From Gammaproteobacteria bacterium (lineage in GTDB: Bacteria > Pseudomonadota > Gammaproteobacteria > Pseudomonadales > Azotimanducaceae), in contig JABJED010000048.1 in assembly GCA_018665025.1 (NCBI GenBank), positions 1 through 34,083 of the forward strand: a DNA stretch of 34,083 nucleotides. The letters run 5' to 3'. The notes under the pieces are model-generated. The model had not been told where the DNA came from, ran no database searches, and saw only the letters and a list, made by a program, of their open reading frames with translations. The position numbers were made by a program, and so were the translations under genes. Positions 25,507-33,414 of the stretch are shown here, piece by piece. Every line of letters begins with the position of its first letter. Position 1 is the stretch's first letter.

Positions 25507-26829
25507 ATGTCCTACAATGGCCGCAATATCAATGCTGGTGTCCCTGTGAGTGCCAATCTGCAATTAGAAAATGAATCCCAGCTGGCGGCACTCTATCTTT
25601 CGGTCAGGAATCAGACACTGGCGCTTTGTGCGCCTCTGGAGGTTGAGGATTACCAGGTTCAGCCAATGGCTGACGCGAGTCCTCCCAAGTGGCATCTGGC
25701 CCACGTCACCTGGTTTTTTGAAACTTTTTTACTAAAGCCATTCAGCAATAACTACCGCATTTTTGACCCATCTTTCGAAAGGCTGTTTAACTCTTATTAC
25801 AACGGTGTTGGTAAACCTTTTAGCCGGGCTAACCGGGGTTTTCTGTCGCGCCCTACCCTTGCGCGTGTGCTTGAGTACCGGCATTACGTTGATGAGAAAA
25901 TGCTTGAACTGATTCAAACGTCGATGATTGATGAAATCAGTTTTCGAATTCAACTGGGGCTAAATCACGAACAGCAACACCAGGAATTAATCCTGACTGA
26001 TATAAAATACAACCTTGGAAATAACCCGCTTAGACCCATGTATGTTGACCAGAAAGCTGACGATAGCCTCGAATTTAACGCCCGCTGGGTCGAGTTTGAC
26101 GGTGGGTTAGTTGAATCGGGTACAGATGCAGGCCAAGAATTTGTCTTCGATAATGAAATGCCCAGGCACCAGGTTTTCCTTCAGCCATTTAGGCTATCAA
26201 CGAACCTTGTCAGTAATGGTGAGTTTGTAGAGTTTATTGAAGATGGTGGCTATGAGAGACCGGAGTTGTGGCTTTCAGATGGTTGGGCGGGATTGCAGGC
26301 GCAGCAAGATCAACGGTGGAGCATGCCACTTTACTGGCGTAAACAAGGTGACAATTATTTTGAATACCGACTGACAGGGGAACAATTGGCTGATCCAAAC
26401 CGTCCCGTCTGTCATGTCAGTGCATACGAGGCAGATGCCTATGCCAGATGGAAAGGGTGCAGATTACCTACCGAGCACGAGTGGGAACATGCAGCAGTAG
26501 ACGCGCCTGTAGAGGGCAATTTTGTAGACTCGAAGCTGTTTCATCCTTCAGGTCAAAGCGGTGAGGGAATGCAAAGCCAGTTTGGTAATGTCTGGGAATG
26601 GACCCAGTCAGGTTACGGGGCCTACCCCTCCTTCAAACCGTTTGACGGACAGTTGGGCGAATACAATGGCAAGTTTATGGCGAACCAACTGGTGCTTCGA
26701 GGAGGATCGTGTGCGTCACCCCGCTCCCACATCAGACCGACCTATCGGAATTTCTTTTACCCTCCAGATCGATGGCAGTTTTCAGGCATTCGACTTGCGC
26801 AGGATTTAATCAGCAAGGAACGTTTATGA
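25507..26829 (+). CDS. egtB: Ergothioneine biosynthesis sulfoxide synthase EgtB
   Basis: EgtB is a non-heme iron enzyme that joins hercynine to a thiol donor using O2, forming a sulfoxide intermediate of ergothioneine. The 440-residue protein has an N-terminal DinB-like domain with the three-histidine iron site, H66 (PPKWHLAHVTWFFE), H154 and H158 (LGLNHEQQHQEL). A C-terminal FGE-sulfatase domain follows, including RLPTEHEWEHAA, GNVWEWTQSGY and LRGGSCASPRSHIRPTYRNF. It lacks the fused C-terminal methyltransferase of OvoA, and egtD follows in an ATGA overlap. Whether the thiol donor is cysteine or gamma-glutamylcysteine cannot be read safely; no egtA or egtC is next to it. No clear ribosome binding site precedes the ATG. 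Confidence 0.93.
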   Translation: MSYNGRNINAGVPVSANLQLENESQLAALYLSVRNQTLALCAPLEVEDYQVQPMADASPPKWHLAHVTWFFETFLLKPFSNNYRIFDPSFERLFNSYYNGVGKPFSRANRGFLSRPTLARVLEYRHYVDEKMLELIQTSMIDEISFRIQLGLNHEQQHQELILTDIKYNLGNNPLRPMYVDQKADDSLEFNARWVEFDGGLVESGTDAGQEFVFDNEMPRHQVFLQPFRLSTNLVSNGEFVEFIEDGGYERPELWLSDGWAGLQAQQDQRWSMPLYWRKQGDNYFEYRLTGEQLADPNRPVCHVSAYEADAYARWKGCRLPTEHEWEHAAVDAPVEGNFVDSKLFHPSGQSGEGMQSQFGNVWEWTQSGYGAYPSFKPFDGQLGEYNGKFMANQLVLRGGSCASPRSHIRPTYRNFFYPPDRWQFSGIRLAQDLISKERL

Positions 26830-27785
26830 ATGCCCTGCCGACGGTTTACTTCTATGATCAGGGGGTTGAGGCCAGGGATTTCACTGATGAGATCGTGGTG
26901 GGTTTGAGCAAGACTCAAAAAACCTTGTCGCCAAAGTTTTTCTATGACGAGAAGGGGTCGCAGTTATTTACAGAAATTACTCGGCAGCCAGAGTACTACC
27001 CGACAAGAACAGAAACGCAATTATTGCGTGACCACTCGAGTGAGATTAGCCAGCTGATTGGTGAAGACTTTCTGTTGATCGAATATGGCAGTGGGTCTTC
27101 AGAGAAGATAAGAATCCTGTTGGATAGCCTAAGACCAAGTCTTTACGCACCGCTCGATATATCCAGGGATTACCTGGCCCAGGCGGCTGAAGCCCTTGGT
27201 CGAGAGTACCCCTGGTTGGAGGTTCATGCGACCTGCGTTGATTTCACGGTTGACTTTGAACTGCCCTTTGAAAGTGAAAAAAGGCATGTGAGCTTCTTCC
27301 CGGGTTCCAGTATTGGTAATTTTGAAAGAAGCGATGCGATGGAATTTCTAAGCCGTATCCGCTCACTGGTAGGAGCCGACGGTGGTTTGTTGATAGGCGT
27401 CGACATGAAGAAAGACATCAACGTGCTAAACGAAGCCTATAACGATAAGAGCGGCGTCACTGCAGACTTTAACCTAAATATTCTAGAACACATCAATCGG
27501 GAATATGGTGCAAATTTTGACCTCGGCCGGTTTAGACACGAAGCAACCTACGATGTGGCGCAAGGTTGTATCCAGATGTTTCTGGTAAGCACCTGCGATC
27601 AATCTGTCAGTGTTGCGGGTCACAACTTTCAATTTTCTGACGGCGAGAAGGTACACACAGAAAACTCCCACAAATATACCGTCGATGAAGTACTGGGAAT
27701 GGCCGTGGACGCTGGTTTTTCGAGAGCAAAAACCTGGCTCGATGAAGACGAACTATTTGGTGTTTTTTATTTATACAGTGAGTGA
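26826..27785 (+). CDS. egtD: L-histidine N-alpha-methyltransferase EgtD
   Basis: EgtD trimethylates the alpha-amino group of histidine with SAM to give hercynine, the substrate of EgtB. The 319-residue protein has the SAM loop EYGSGSSEKI (86-95) and the substrate pocket residues known from the mycobacterial enzyme: N165 in SSIGNFER, Y205 in LNEAYND, and E279 and S281 in HTENSHKY. The ATG at 26826 overlaps the egtB stop as ATGA and begins MNALPTVYFYDQGVEARDF; an in-frame ATG at 26709 inside egtB is rejected. Its last 15 bases overlap the end of the convergent thrB gene. Confidence 0.95.
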   Translation: MNALPTVYFYDQGVEARDFTDEIVVGLSKTQKTLSPKFFYDEKGSQLFTEITRQPEYYPTRTETQLLRDHSSEISQLIGEDFLLIEYGSGSSEKIRILLDSLRPSLYAPLDISRDYLAQAAEALGREYPWLEVHATCVDFTVDFELPFESEKRHVSFFPGSSIGNFERSDAMEFLSRIRSLVGADGGLLIGVDMKKDINVLNEAYNDKSGVTADFNLNILEHINREYGANFDLGRFRHEATYDVAQGCIQMFLVSTCDQSVSVAGHNFQFSDGEKVHTENSHKYTVDEVLGMAVDAGFSRAKTWLDEDELFGVFYLYSE

Positions 27786-28685
27786 GCTTGCAAGACGCAG
27801 CATTTCTGCCGGTGGCTTGAGCGGTGGGTCGCCGCTTAGAAAACGCGTCAGGGCAAATCGGGCCGCGCTGGTTCGTTGAAGTGGAACCAGTGCCTGGGTC
27901 TCTTCTTTCTCCAAGGGGCGGATCTCTTCATAGCCAGCAATCAATGAAACGCGAAACGCTTCATTGATGGTTCCTGAGGATGTCTGGCACCAATCATTGA
28001 TAGCGATTGCTATATCCTGGATCAGGATGTCGTGACATGCGTGATAAAAATCGATAACACCTTTGAGTTCACCCTGATCGGTGAATAGTGCATTGTCTTT
28101 GAACAGGTCTCCATGGATCAGGCCAGTCGGCAGTTCCAGTGCTTCAATGCGCTTGTACTCGCCAAGTAATGTCGTGAGCAGCGTTCTTTCGGGATCGCTC
28201 AGCCTGTTTGAAACAGAACTCAGAGTGCTTTGCATCCAGCCAAGATGGTAGGGATTTTCCCGCGTCGATTTGAGACTGCTTAACGCCCGGTGCGCGCCAC
28301 CAAGAAACCCTCCGATTTGAAAACAATGATCTTCGTTGACCGTTACCAGGTGGCTACCTTCAAGTCTCGGTTGCAGGAAAGTGGGTTTACCACAAAAAAT
28401 GGTAGAGGACATTCCGTCGAGCGTGGAGTGTGGAGCAGCGACCGGCAGGCCTTGATGAAAGAGATGTGACACAACCTTGTTGAAAAAAGGAGCCTCATCG
28501 AAACCGAACTGTTCAATGATGGTCAGCACATACTCAACATCGCCTGAGCCGCTATCCAGGGTGACAAAATAATTAGAGTTCTCGATGCCACCGGTAACAG
28601 GCGTGCACGCCTTGAGCTCGCCTTTGCCAAACATCACGAGATATCTTTCGAGTGCTTCCTCAGTAAATGTCGTAAAGGCTGCCAT
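27771..28685 (-). CDS. thrB: Homoserine kinase (aminoglycoside phosphotransferase-like ThrB)
   Basis: This enzyme phosphorylates homoserine in threonine synthesis. It is the APH-fold type used in Pseudomonas and alphaproteobacteria, not the GHMP type of E. coli. The 304-residue protein begins MAAFTTFTEEALERYLVMFG and has the nucleotide-loop segment TPVTGGIENSNYFV, the catalytic loop LIHGDLFKDNALF with D193, and metal-binding D212 in GVIDFYHAC. The C-terminal RFLSGDPPLKPPAEMLR is typical. It starts 3 bases after the DUF2782 stop, and AAGGA lies about 10 bases upstream of the ATG. It overlaps egtD at the 3' end by 15 bases. Confidence 0.93.
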   Translation of the reverse strand: MAAFTTFTEEALERYLVMFGKGELKACTPVTGGIENSNYFVTLDSGSGDVEYVLTIIEQFGFDEAPFFNKVVSHLFHQGLPVAAPHSTLDGMSSTIFCGKPTFLQPRLEGSHLVTVNEDHCFQIGGFLGGAHRALSSLKSTRENPYHLGWMQSTLSSVSNRLSDPERTLLTTLLGEYKRIEALELPTGLIHGDLFKDNALFTDQGELKGVIDFYHACHDILIQDIAIAINDWCQTSSGTINEAFRVSLIAGYEEIRPLEKEETQALVPLQRTSAARFALTRFLSGDPPLKPPAEMLRLASSLTV

Positions 28686-28688
28686 TGG

Positions 28689-28997
28689 CTACCATTCCTT
28701 GATGACCCATTGGGGGTAGAGCTTTTTCTGGTGATCAAGGCCCTCAACCCGCTGGGCGCCGTTTAATGGAACCATGTAGTAGGGTAGACCCCTTTTTGGA
28801 ACGACTTTGATCATGGTGAGCATTCCGTGCTGGCGGTACTCATAAATCAGGCGATCTTCGCCTTCGATGAGTTCAATCTGGTCTTCGTCGTATTCTTCCG
28901 GGGATGGTGCGGCAGATGATGTTTCTGTAAGAAACATTAAGCCAATTAGCAGTGCTAATGGAAAAAGGGTGGTGTTCACAGTATCTTTGCCCTTCAT
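28689..28997 (-). CDS. DUF2782-family exported protein
   Basis: This small protein of unknown function has an N-terminal signal peptide (TLFPLALLIGLMFLTETSSA, then APSP) and a conserved C-terminal domain with IEGEDRLIYEYRQHGMLTMI, PKRGLPYYMVP and QWVIKEW. In Pseudomonas it also lies between polA and thrB. The start is uncertain: ATG at 28997 (102 residues) has no clear ribosome binding site, while GTG at 28979 has AAGGG about 10 bases upstream and gives a cleaner signal peptide. Upstream in-frame codons run into polA and are rejected. It and thrB form a likely two-gene operon divergent from polA. Confidence 0.78.
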   Translation of the reverse strand: MKGKDTVNTTLFPLALLIGLMFLTETSSAAPSPEEYDEDQIELIEGEDRLIYEYRQHGMLTMIKVVPKRGLPYYMVPLNGAQRVEGLDHQKKLYPQWVIKEW

Positions 28998-29011
28998 GAG
29001 CGAGGTTAAAA

Positions 29012-31717
29012 ATGAAGAATAATTATCAGGTGGTGCTGGTCGACGGGTCATCGTACCTTTTTCGAGCATATCATGCACTGCCGCAACTGGTTTCGTCCAA
29101 AGGCCAGGCAACCGGGGCCATCAAGGGTGTTATCAGCATGATTCGTAAGCTGATAGCGGAGTATCCCGACAGTCATATTGCAGTCGTGTTTGATGCAAAG
29201 GGTAAGTCCTTTCGTAACGAGATTTATAAGGATTACAAAGCCAACAGGCCGCCGATGCCGGACGAGCTGCGCAGCCAGATAGAGCCCATCCATAACATTA
29301 TCCGATTGATGGGATTGCCCATTCTGGTTGTTGATCACGTAGAGGCGGATGACGTCATTGGGACACTCGCCACCCAGGCGACGGCAAAGAAAATGGATGT
29401 GCTGGTCTCAACAGGAGACAAGGATATGGCGCAGCTGGTGACGCCCCATGTGACCTTGATCAATACCATGACTGATACCCTGATGGATGGGCCGGGTGTG
29501 GAAGAGAAGTTCGGCGTTCGCGCCGACCAGATCATTGACTACTTGGCGCTGGTGGGTGATACCTCCGATAATATTCCGGGTGTCCCAAAGTGTGGTCCCA
29601 AAACCGCGGTGAAGTGGTTGCAGGCGTTTGAGTCGCTCAACGGAGTGATGTCAAATGCGGAATCGGTGAAAGGTAAAGTTGGCGAGTATCTGCGTGATTC
29701 GCTGGAATTCCTGCCGATGTCTTACGAGCTTGCCACTATCAAAAAAGACCTGGAGCTTGAGTATAGTGTTGATGAGCTTGCGCCCTCAGAGCCAGATTCA
29801 GAGGGGCTACTTGCCATATTTACCGAACTCGAGTTCAGGCCCTGGGTAAATGAGATAAATAGTGATGCATCCGCTGACACCAACGAGAGCCCACTTACGC
29901 CGACCCTTGTGACTGAGTACGAGACTGTATTTGACGAGACTCGGCTGGACATTTGGTTGGAAAAACTGGCAAAGGCTGATGCGTTTGCTTTTGACACTGA
30001 AACAACCTCAATTGATTATATGGAAGCGAAACTGGTCGGATTGTCTTTTTGCTGTGAAGCAGGAAAGGCGGCCTACGTGCCGATGGCACACAACTATGAA
30101 GGTGCACCAGTACAACTGGCGATGGAGCTGGTGCTATCGAAGATACGACTATTACTCGAGAACCCCGAAAAAACCATTATAGGTCAAAATCTTAAGTACG
30201 ATATCAGTGTGATGGCTAGGCACGGCGTGAGCATCAAGGCAAAGGTAATCGACACCATGCTGGAATCCTATGTGCTGAATTCTGTCGCGTCCCGTCACAA
30301 TATGGATGACCTTGCGTTGAACTATCTTGGTCTGTCGACGGTGCATTTTGAGGACATTGCCGGCAAGGGCGCCAAGCAGCTGACGTTTAACCAGATTGAG
30401 CTCGACAAGGCGGGACACTACGCGGCGGAAGACGCTGACATAACGTTCCGGCTGCACCAGGTCTTATGGCCAAGACTTCAGGCCGAAGGCAGATTGGCCT
30501 CGGTCTATCAGGATATTGAAATACCTCTCGTGCCTATTCTGTCGGATGTGGAACGCGGTGGTGTACTGCTGGACGAGGAACAGTTAAAGCTGCAAAGCAG
30601 GGAGTTGGAGAAACGCCTTCATGATCTTGAACAGGAAGCCTATGGCTTGGCAGGGGAAGAATTCAACCTCGGTTCTCCAAAACAATTACAGCAGATATTT
30701 TTTCAAAAACTGGGTTTACCGGTTATCAAAAAGACGCCCAAGGGCCAGCCTTCAACTGCGGAACCAGTGTTACAGGAATTGGCGCTCGACTACCCTTTGC
30801 CCAGGGTGATTATGGAGTATCGCGGGCTGTCCAAGCTCAAATCTACTTATACCGATCAGCTACCTAAACAGATAGCGCAAAGCACGGGCAGGATACATAC
30901 CTCTTATCATCAGGCAGTGACGGCAACCGGGCGACTTTCAAGCTCGGACCCAAACCTGCAGAACATTCCCATCAGGACGCAAGAAGGTCGGCGCGTAAGG
31001 CGGGCTTTTATTGCGCCAGATGGTTACAAGATCATGGCGGCTGACTATTCCCAGATTGAGTTGCGAATTATGGCCCACCTTTCGCAGGACAAGGGCCTGA
31101 TACATGCCTTTAAAAATGGGCTCGATATTCATAAGGCAACAGCGGCTGAAGTGTTTGGGGGGGCGGTATCAGATGTATCTGATGATCACAGGAGAAGTGC
31201 TAAAGCGATTAACTTTGGCTTGATCTACGGCATGTCTGCATTCGGGTTGTCGAGGCAGCTGAATATTTCTCGCGGCGCCGCGCAGGATTATATCGACCTC
31301 TACTTTAATCGTTATCCCGGTGTGAAGGACTACATGGATCGAACGCGTGCTCTAGCAGCGGACCAAGGCTATGTGGAAACCATTTTCGGACGAAGGCTAT
31401 ACCTGCCTGAAATCAGGGCTAGTAACTTTCAGCGTAGACAGGCTGCAGAGCGGACGGCGATTAATGCACCGATGCAGGGAACAGCGGCGGATATTATCAA
31501 GAAGGCTATGATTACTGTGCATGGTTGGCTGGCATCATCGAATCTTGATACGCGTATGACGATGCAGGTCCACGATGAACTGGTCCTGGAAGTGCCTGAA
31601 GGGAATGTCCAGGAGGTAGCAAGCGGTGTTGAAAAGTTGATGTCCGGTGCCGCTGAGCTGTGTATTCCTTTAGTTGTTGAGGCTGGGGTTGGGGACAATT
31701 GGGATGAGGCTCATTAG
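29012..31717 (+). CDS. polA: DNA polymerase I
   Basis: Pol I fills gaps and removes RNA primers. The 901-residue protein has all three domains. The 5'-3' exonuclease covers about 1-300 (LVDGSSYLFRAYHALP, VSTGDKDMAQLV, GDTSDNIPGVPKCGPKTA). The 3'-5' proofreading domain covers about 305-500 with D328 and E330 of FDTETTSID intact. The polymerase domain has motif A DYSQIELR (D678), motif B RRSAKAINFGLIYG and motif C QVHDELVLEV (D855). GAGG lies 6 bases before the ATG. Only 14 bases separate it from the divergent DUF2782 frame, so its promoter must lie inside that gene. A strong terminator and a candidate small RNA follow. Confidence 0.98.
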   Translation: MKNNYQVVLVDGSSYLFRAYHALPQLVSSKGQATGAIKGVISMIRKLIAEYPDSHIAVVFDAKGKSFRNEIYKDYKANRPPMPDELRSQIEPIHNIIRLMGLPILVVDHVEADDVIGTLATQATAKKMDVLVSTGDKDMAQLVTPHVTLINTMTDTLMDGPGVEEKFGVRADQIIDYLALVGDTSDNIPGVPKCGPKTAVKWLQAFESLNGVMSNAESVKGKVGEYLRDSLEFLPMSYELATIKKDLELEYSVDELAPSEPDSEGLLAIFTELEFRPWVNEINSDASADTNESPLTPTLVTEYETVFDETRLDIWLEKLAKADAFAFDTETTSIDYMEAKLVGLSFCCEAGKAAYVPMAHNYEGAPVQLAMELVLSKIRLLLENPEKTIIGQNLKYDISVMARHGVSIKAKVIDTMLESYVLNSVASRHNMDDLALNYLGLSTVHFEDIAGKGAKQLTFNQIELDKAGHYAAEDADITFRLHQVLWPRLQAEGRLASVYQDIEIPLVPILSDVERGGVLLDEEQLKLQSRELEKRLHDLEQEAYGLAGEEFNLGSPKQLQQIFFQKLGLPVIKKTPKGQPSTAEPVLQELALDYPLPRVIMEYRGLSKLKSTYTDQLPKQIAQSTGRIHTSYHQAVTATGRLSSSDPNLQNIPIRTQEGRRVRRAFIAPDGYKIMAADYSQIELRIMAHLSQDKGLIHAFKNGLDIHKATAAEVFGGAVSDVSDDHRRSAKAINFGLIYGMSAFGLSRQLNISRGAAQDYIDLYFNRYPGVKDYMDRTRALAADQGYVETIFGRRLYLPEIRASNFQRRQAAERTAINAPMQGTAADIIKKAMITVHGWLASSNLDTRMTMQVHDELVLEVPEGNVQEVASGVEKLMSGAAELCIPLVVEAGVGDNWDEAH

Positions 31718-31758
31718 AATGAGCTTTGACGAGCAACCCGCCTTTTACTGGATTTTAC

Positions 31759-31787
31759 CAAAAGTGGAGTAACCTCCACTTTTGTTG
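31759..31787 (+). terminator. Intrinsic terminator of polA
   Basis: CAAAAGTGGAG (31759-31769) and CTCCACTTTTG (31774-31784) form a perfect 11-bp stem with a TAAC loop, followed by TTGTTG. It lies 41 bases after the polA stop. The downstream T run is interrupted, but the TTTT within the stem arm helps. Confidence 0.8.
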
Positions 31788-31789
31788 TT

Positions 31790-31817
31790 GAACTTTGCTG
31801 TGATCAGCCGGTCATAA
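31790..31817 (+). promoter_or_regulatory. Candidate sigma-E/AlgU-type promoter of the downstream small RNA
   Basis: GAACTT at 31790-31795, an exact match to the known sigma-E/AlgU -35 element, is followed after 16 bases by TCATAA at 31812-31817, which keeps the TC and A positions of the family's TCTGA-like -10. An overlapping CATAAT/TAATAT could serve sigma70, but no good sigma70 -35 is correctly spaced. Transcription would start near 31822. Confidence 0.55.
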
Positions 31818-31821
31818 TATA

Positions 31822-31914
31822 CGTAAGCAATAGCTTCGGTAATTTTCCCCCCAAAAGAACCGAAGTGCGGGCCCTGGTCACCACTCTCCCCTAGCGTTGA
31901 CCAGGGCCTTTTTT
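31822..31914 (+). ncRNA. Candidate small RNA downstream of polA (Spot 42/ErsA position)
   Basis: The region between the polA terminator and engB has its own promoter-like elements, two hairpins and an intrinsic terminator, and no open frame of note. Hairpin one pairs CTTCGGT (31834-31840) with ACCGAAG (31859-31865), with an inner TTTT/AAAA stem presenting a loop of six cytosines (31847-31852). Hairpin two is the terminator (31870-31914), whose loop contains CTCCCC. C-rich loops suit pairing with Shine-Dalgarno sequences. In E. coli the small RNA Spot 42 and in Pseudomonas aeruginosa the AlgU-dependent ErsA occupy exactly this position between polA and engB. The start is predicted, not measured; sequence homology to either RNA is not claimed. 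Confidence 0.72.
31870..31914 (+). terminator. Strong intrinsic terminator of the candidate small RNA
   Basis: GGCCCTGGTCA (31870-31880) and TGACCAGGGCC (31898-31908) form a perfect 11-bp GC-rich stem around a 17-base loop, followed by six T residues. It is too far from polA (152 bases), which already has its own terminator, to be needed for that gene. Confidence 0.9.
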
Positions 31915-31930
31915 ACTTAGGATTCCAGAC

Positions 31931-32572
31931 TTAAGCTTCCAGCCACGCCGTTAGACTTCTTTCAAGTTCTTTAATGCCCAGCTTTTTGGTTGCAGAGAAT
32001 ACCTGGGCCGTTATTTCGGGTGGCAGATGTTTCCGTAGACCCAGCAGGCCGTTCTGTTGGCCGCCTCGTTTCAGCTTGTCGGCCTTGGTTAATAGGATAT
32101 GTAAGGGCAAACCACTGTCGATCGACCATTCAATCATCATTTTGTCGAATTCCTTCAACGGGTGCCGGATATCCATTAGCAGCACCATACCGCGGAGGCT
32201 TTTCCGATCACGCAGATACTCATCCAGATGGCGATGCCAGTGTTCTTTGATCGAAATAGGTACTTTCGCATAACCGTATCCAGGTAAATCTACCAGTTTG
32301 GTCTCGTCATCGAGCGTAAAAAAGTTGATTAACTGCGTTCGACCCGGCGTCTTACTGGTCCTCGCCAGCCCTTTCTGATCGGTCAACGCATTGATAGCAC
32401 TGGATTTACCCGCGTTGGAGCGCCCGCAAAAAGCGATCTCGGCTCCTTCATCCGTGGGACACTGAGACAGCGTTGCGGCGCTGGTGACAAATTTTGCTGT
32501 TTTGAACTTAAAAGACATTTTTGGCCGTATTATCCCAACTGCAGGTGCTTTGTTATACAATGCGTCCCGCAT
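31931..32572 (-). CDS. engB: Ribosome biogenesis GTPase EngB/YihA
   Basis: EngB is an essential GTPase needed for 50S subunit assembly and cell division. The 213-residue frame has G1 GRSNAGKS (50-57), the G2 region [13 protein letters not shown]3 [11 protein letters not shown] (95-105) and G4 TKAD (162-165). The start is ambiguous: ATG at 32572 has a good GAGGG ribosome binding site 7 bases upstream but adds 18 residues; ATG at 32518 begins [14 protein letters not shown], closer to the usual N terminus, but has a poor ribosome binding site. It is divergent from cytochrome c4 and convergent with polA and the candidate small RNA, as in Pseudomonas. Confidence 0.94.
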   Translation of the reverse strand: MRDALYNKAPAVGIIRPKMSFKFKTAKFVTSAATLSQCPTDEGAEIAFCGRSNAGKSSAINALTDQKGLARTSKTPGRTQLINFFTLDDETKLVDLPGYGYAKVPISIKEHWHRHLDEYLRDRKSLRGMVLLMDIRHPLKEFDKMMIEWSIDSGLPLHILLTKADKLKRGGQQNGLLGLRKHLPPEITAQVFSATKKLGIKELERSLTAWLEA

Positions 32573-32576
32573 TCTA

Positions 32577-32602
32577 GCACCCTCTTCAAATTAGGGGGGT
32601 GC
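32577..32602 (-). promoter_or_regulatory. Hairpin covering the Shine-Dalgarno of the long engB start
   Basis: GCACCCTC (32577-32584) pairs with GGGGGGTGC (stem half 32595-32602) as an 8-bp stem with one G-T wobble and a 10-base loop. In the minus-strand transcript the GAGGG ribosome binding site for the ATG at 32572 lies inside this stem. If transcription starts upstream it could hide that site. Confidence 0.4.
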
Positions 32603-32657
32603 CTGGTAACACCAACTGTTGCCTTCACACAGAAAAGTGGACTTAAGAAGTGACGCT

Positions 32658-33260
32658 ATGAAAAAGATTATAATATTTGCAGTACTCGCCTTTATGGCGC
32701 CGATGACTTACGCAGAAGGCAACGCGGCAAAAGGCAAGGACCTCGCCGGTACCTGCCTTGCCTGCCACGGAGAAACCGGTAACAGCCCTGCGTCAATGTT
32801 CCCGAATATTGCGGGACAAAACGCTCAGTACCTTCTCAAGCAATTACTTGAAATTCAAAGCGGTCAAAGGCTGGTGCTCACCATGACGGGCATTCTGGAC
32901 AATCTGTCCGAAAGCGATCTGTCAGATATCGCCGCCTACTACGAGAGCCAGTCCCGGAACCAGGGTACGGCGAAGCAAGATTTTGTAGAGTTGGGTGAGT
33001 CGATCTATCGCGCCGGCATACCTCGCAAAAATATCGCAGCATGCACCGCCTGCCACTCGCCGACCGGTAACGGTAACGGTCCAGCGGTCTTTCCTGCACT
33101 TGCAGGTCAGTGGCCTGAATATACAGTTACCCAGCTAAAAAACTTTCAGTCGGGGGAACGGCACAATGACGGAGATTCCCAGATGATGCGGACCACAGCG
33201 ATGGACATGAACGAAAAGGAAATGACGGCTGTTGCCTCGTACCTTTACGGACTGAGGTAG
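32658..33260 (+). CDS. Diheme cytochrome c4
   Basis: This is a periplasmic diheme cytochrome that can donate electrons to terminal oxidases. The 200-residue protein has a signal peptide (1-19, ending MTYA-E) and two similar cytochrome c domains. The first heme site is CLACH at 33-37 with probable axial M76; the second is CTACH at 129-133 with an axial Met in the MMRTTAMDM segment. The repeated pattern FPNIAGQNAQYLLKQLLEIQ and FPALAGQWPEYTVTQLKNFQ confirms the duplication. The ATG at 32658 starts the signal peptide directly, so an in-frame TTG at 32619 is rejected. Being near dsbA and in a genome with an aa3-type oxidase fits a role in respiration. Confidence 0.93.
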   Translation: MKKIIIFAVLAFMAPMTYAEGNAAKGKDLAGTCLACHGETGNSPASMFPNIAGQNAQYLLKQLLEIQSGQRLVLTMTGILDNLSESDLSDIAAYYESQSRNQGTAKQDFVELGESIYRAGIPRKNIAACTACHSPTGNGNGPAVFPALAGQWPEYTVTQLKNFQSGERHNDGDSQMMRTTAMDMNEKEMTAVASYLYGLR

Positions 33261-33277
33261 TTCCTGAACATTCGATG

Positions 33278-33304
33278 AAGGGCGGCATTTTCCGTCCTTT
33301 TTTT
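33278..33304 (+). terminator. Intrinsic terminator after cytochrome c4
   Basis: AAGGGCGG (33278-33285) pairs with CCGTCCTT (33292-33299) through one G-T wobble with a 6-base loop, and the T run covers 33298-33304. It lies 17 bases after the cytochrome c4 stop. Confidence 0.8.
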
Positions 33305-33367
33305 ATCTCTTCCAGAATGGCAGGATTCGCAGGTAAGAACGAACAGGGTAAAAGTCTGCGCGCCAAG

Positions 33368-33398
33368 TCGTCACAGAAAGATTACCTAACGTAATAAT
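33368..33398 (+). promoter_or_regulatory. Possible promoter of dsbA
   Basis: TAATAAT at 33392-33398 resembles a -10 element, with TCGTCA (four of six matches) 18 bases upstream as a weak -35. A promoter is expected here because the cytochrome c4 terminator lies upstream, but the match is modest and leaves a very short leader. Confidence 0.3.
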
Positions 33399-33414
33399 AG
33401 AAAAGAGGTTAAAT

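Noticed and set aside
26709-26825. Upstream extension of egtD inside egtB
   Set aside because: The ATGA overlap start at 26826 gives the normal EgtD N terminus; the extension is an out-of-frame reading of egtB.
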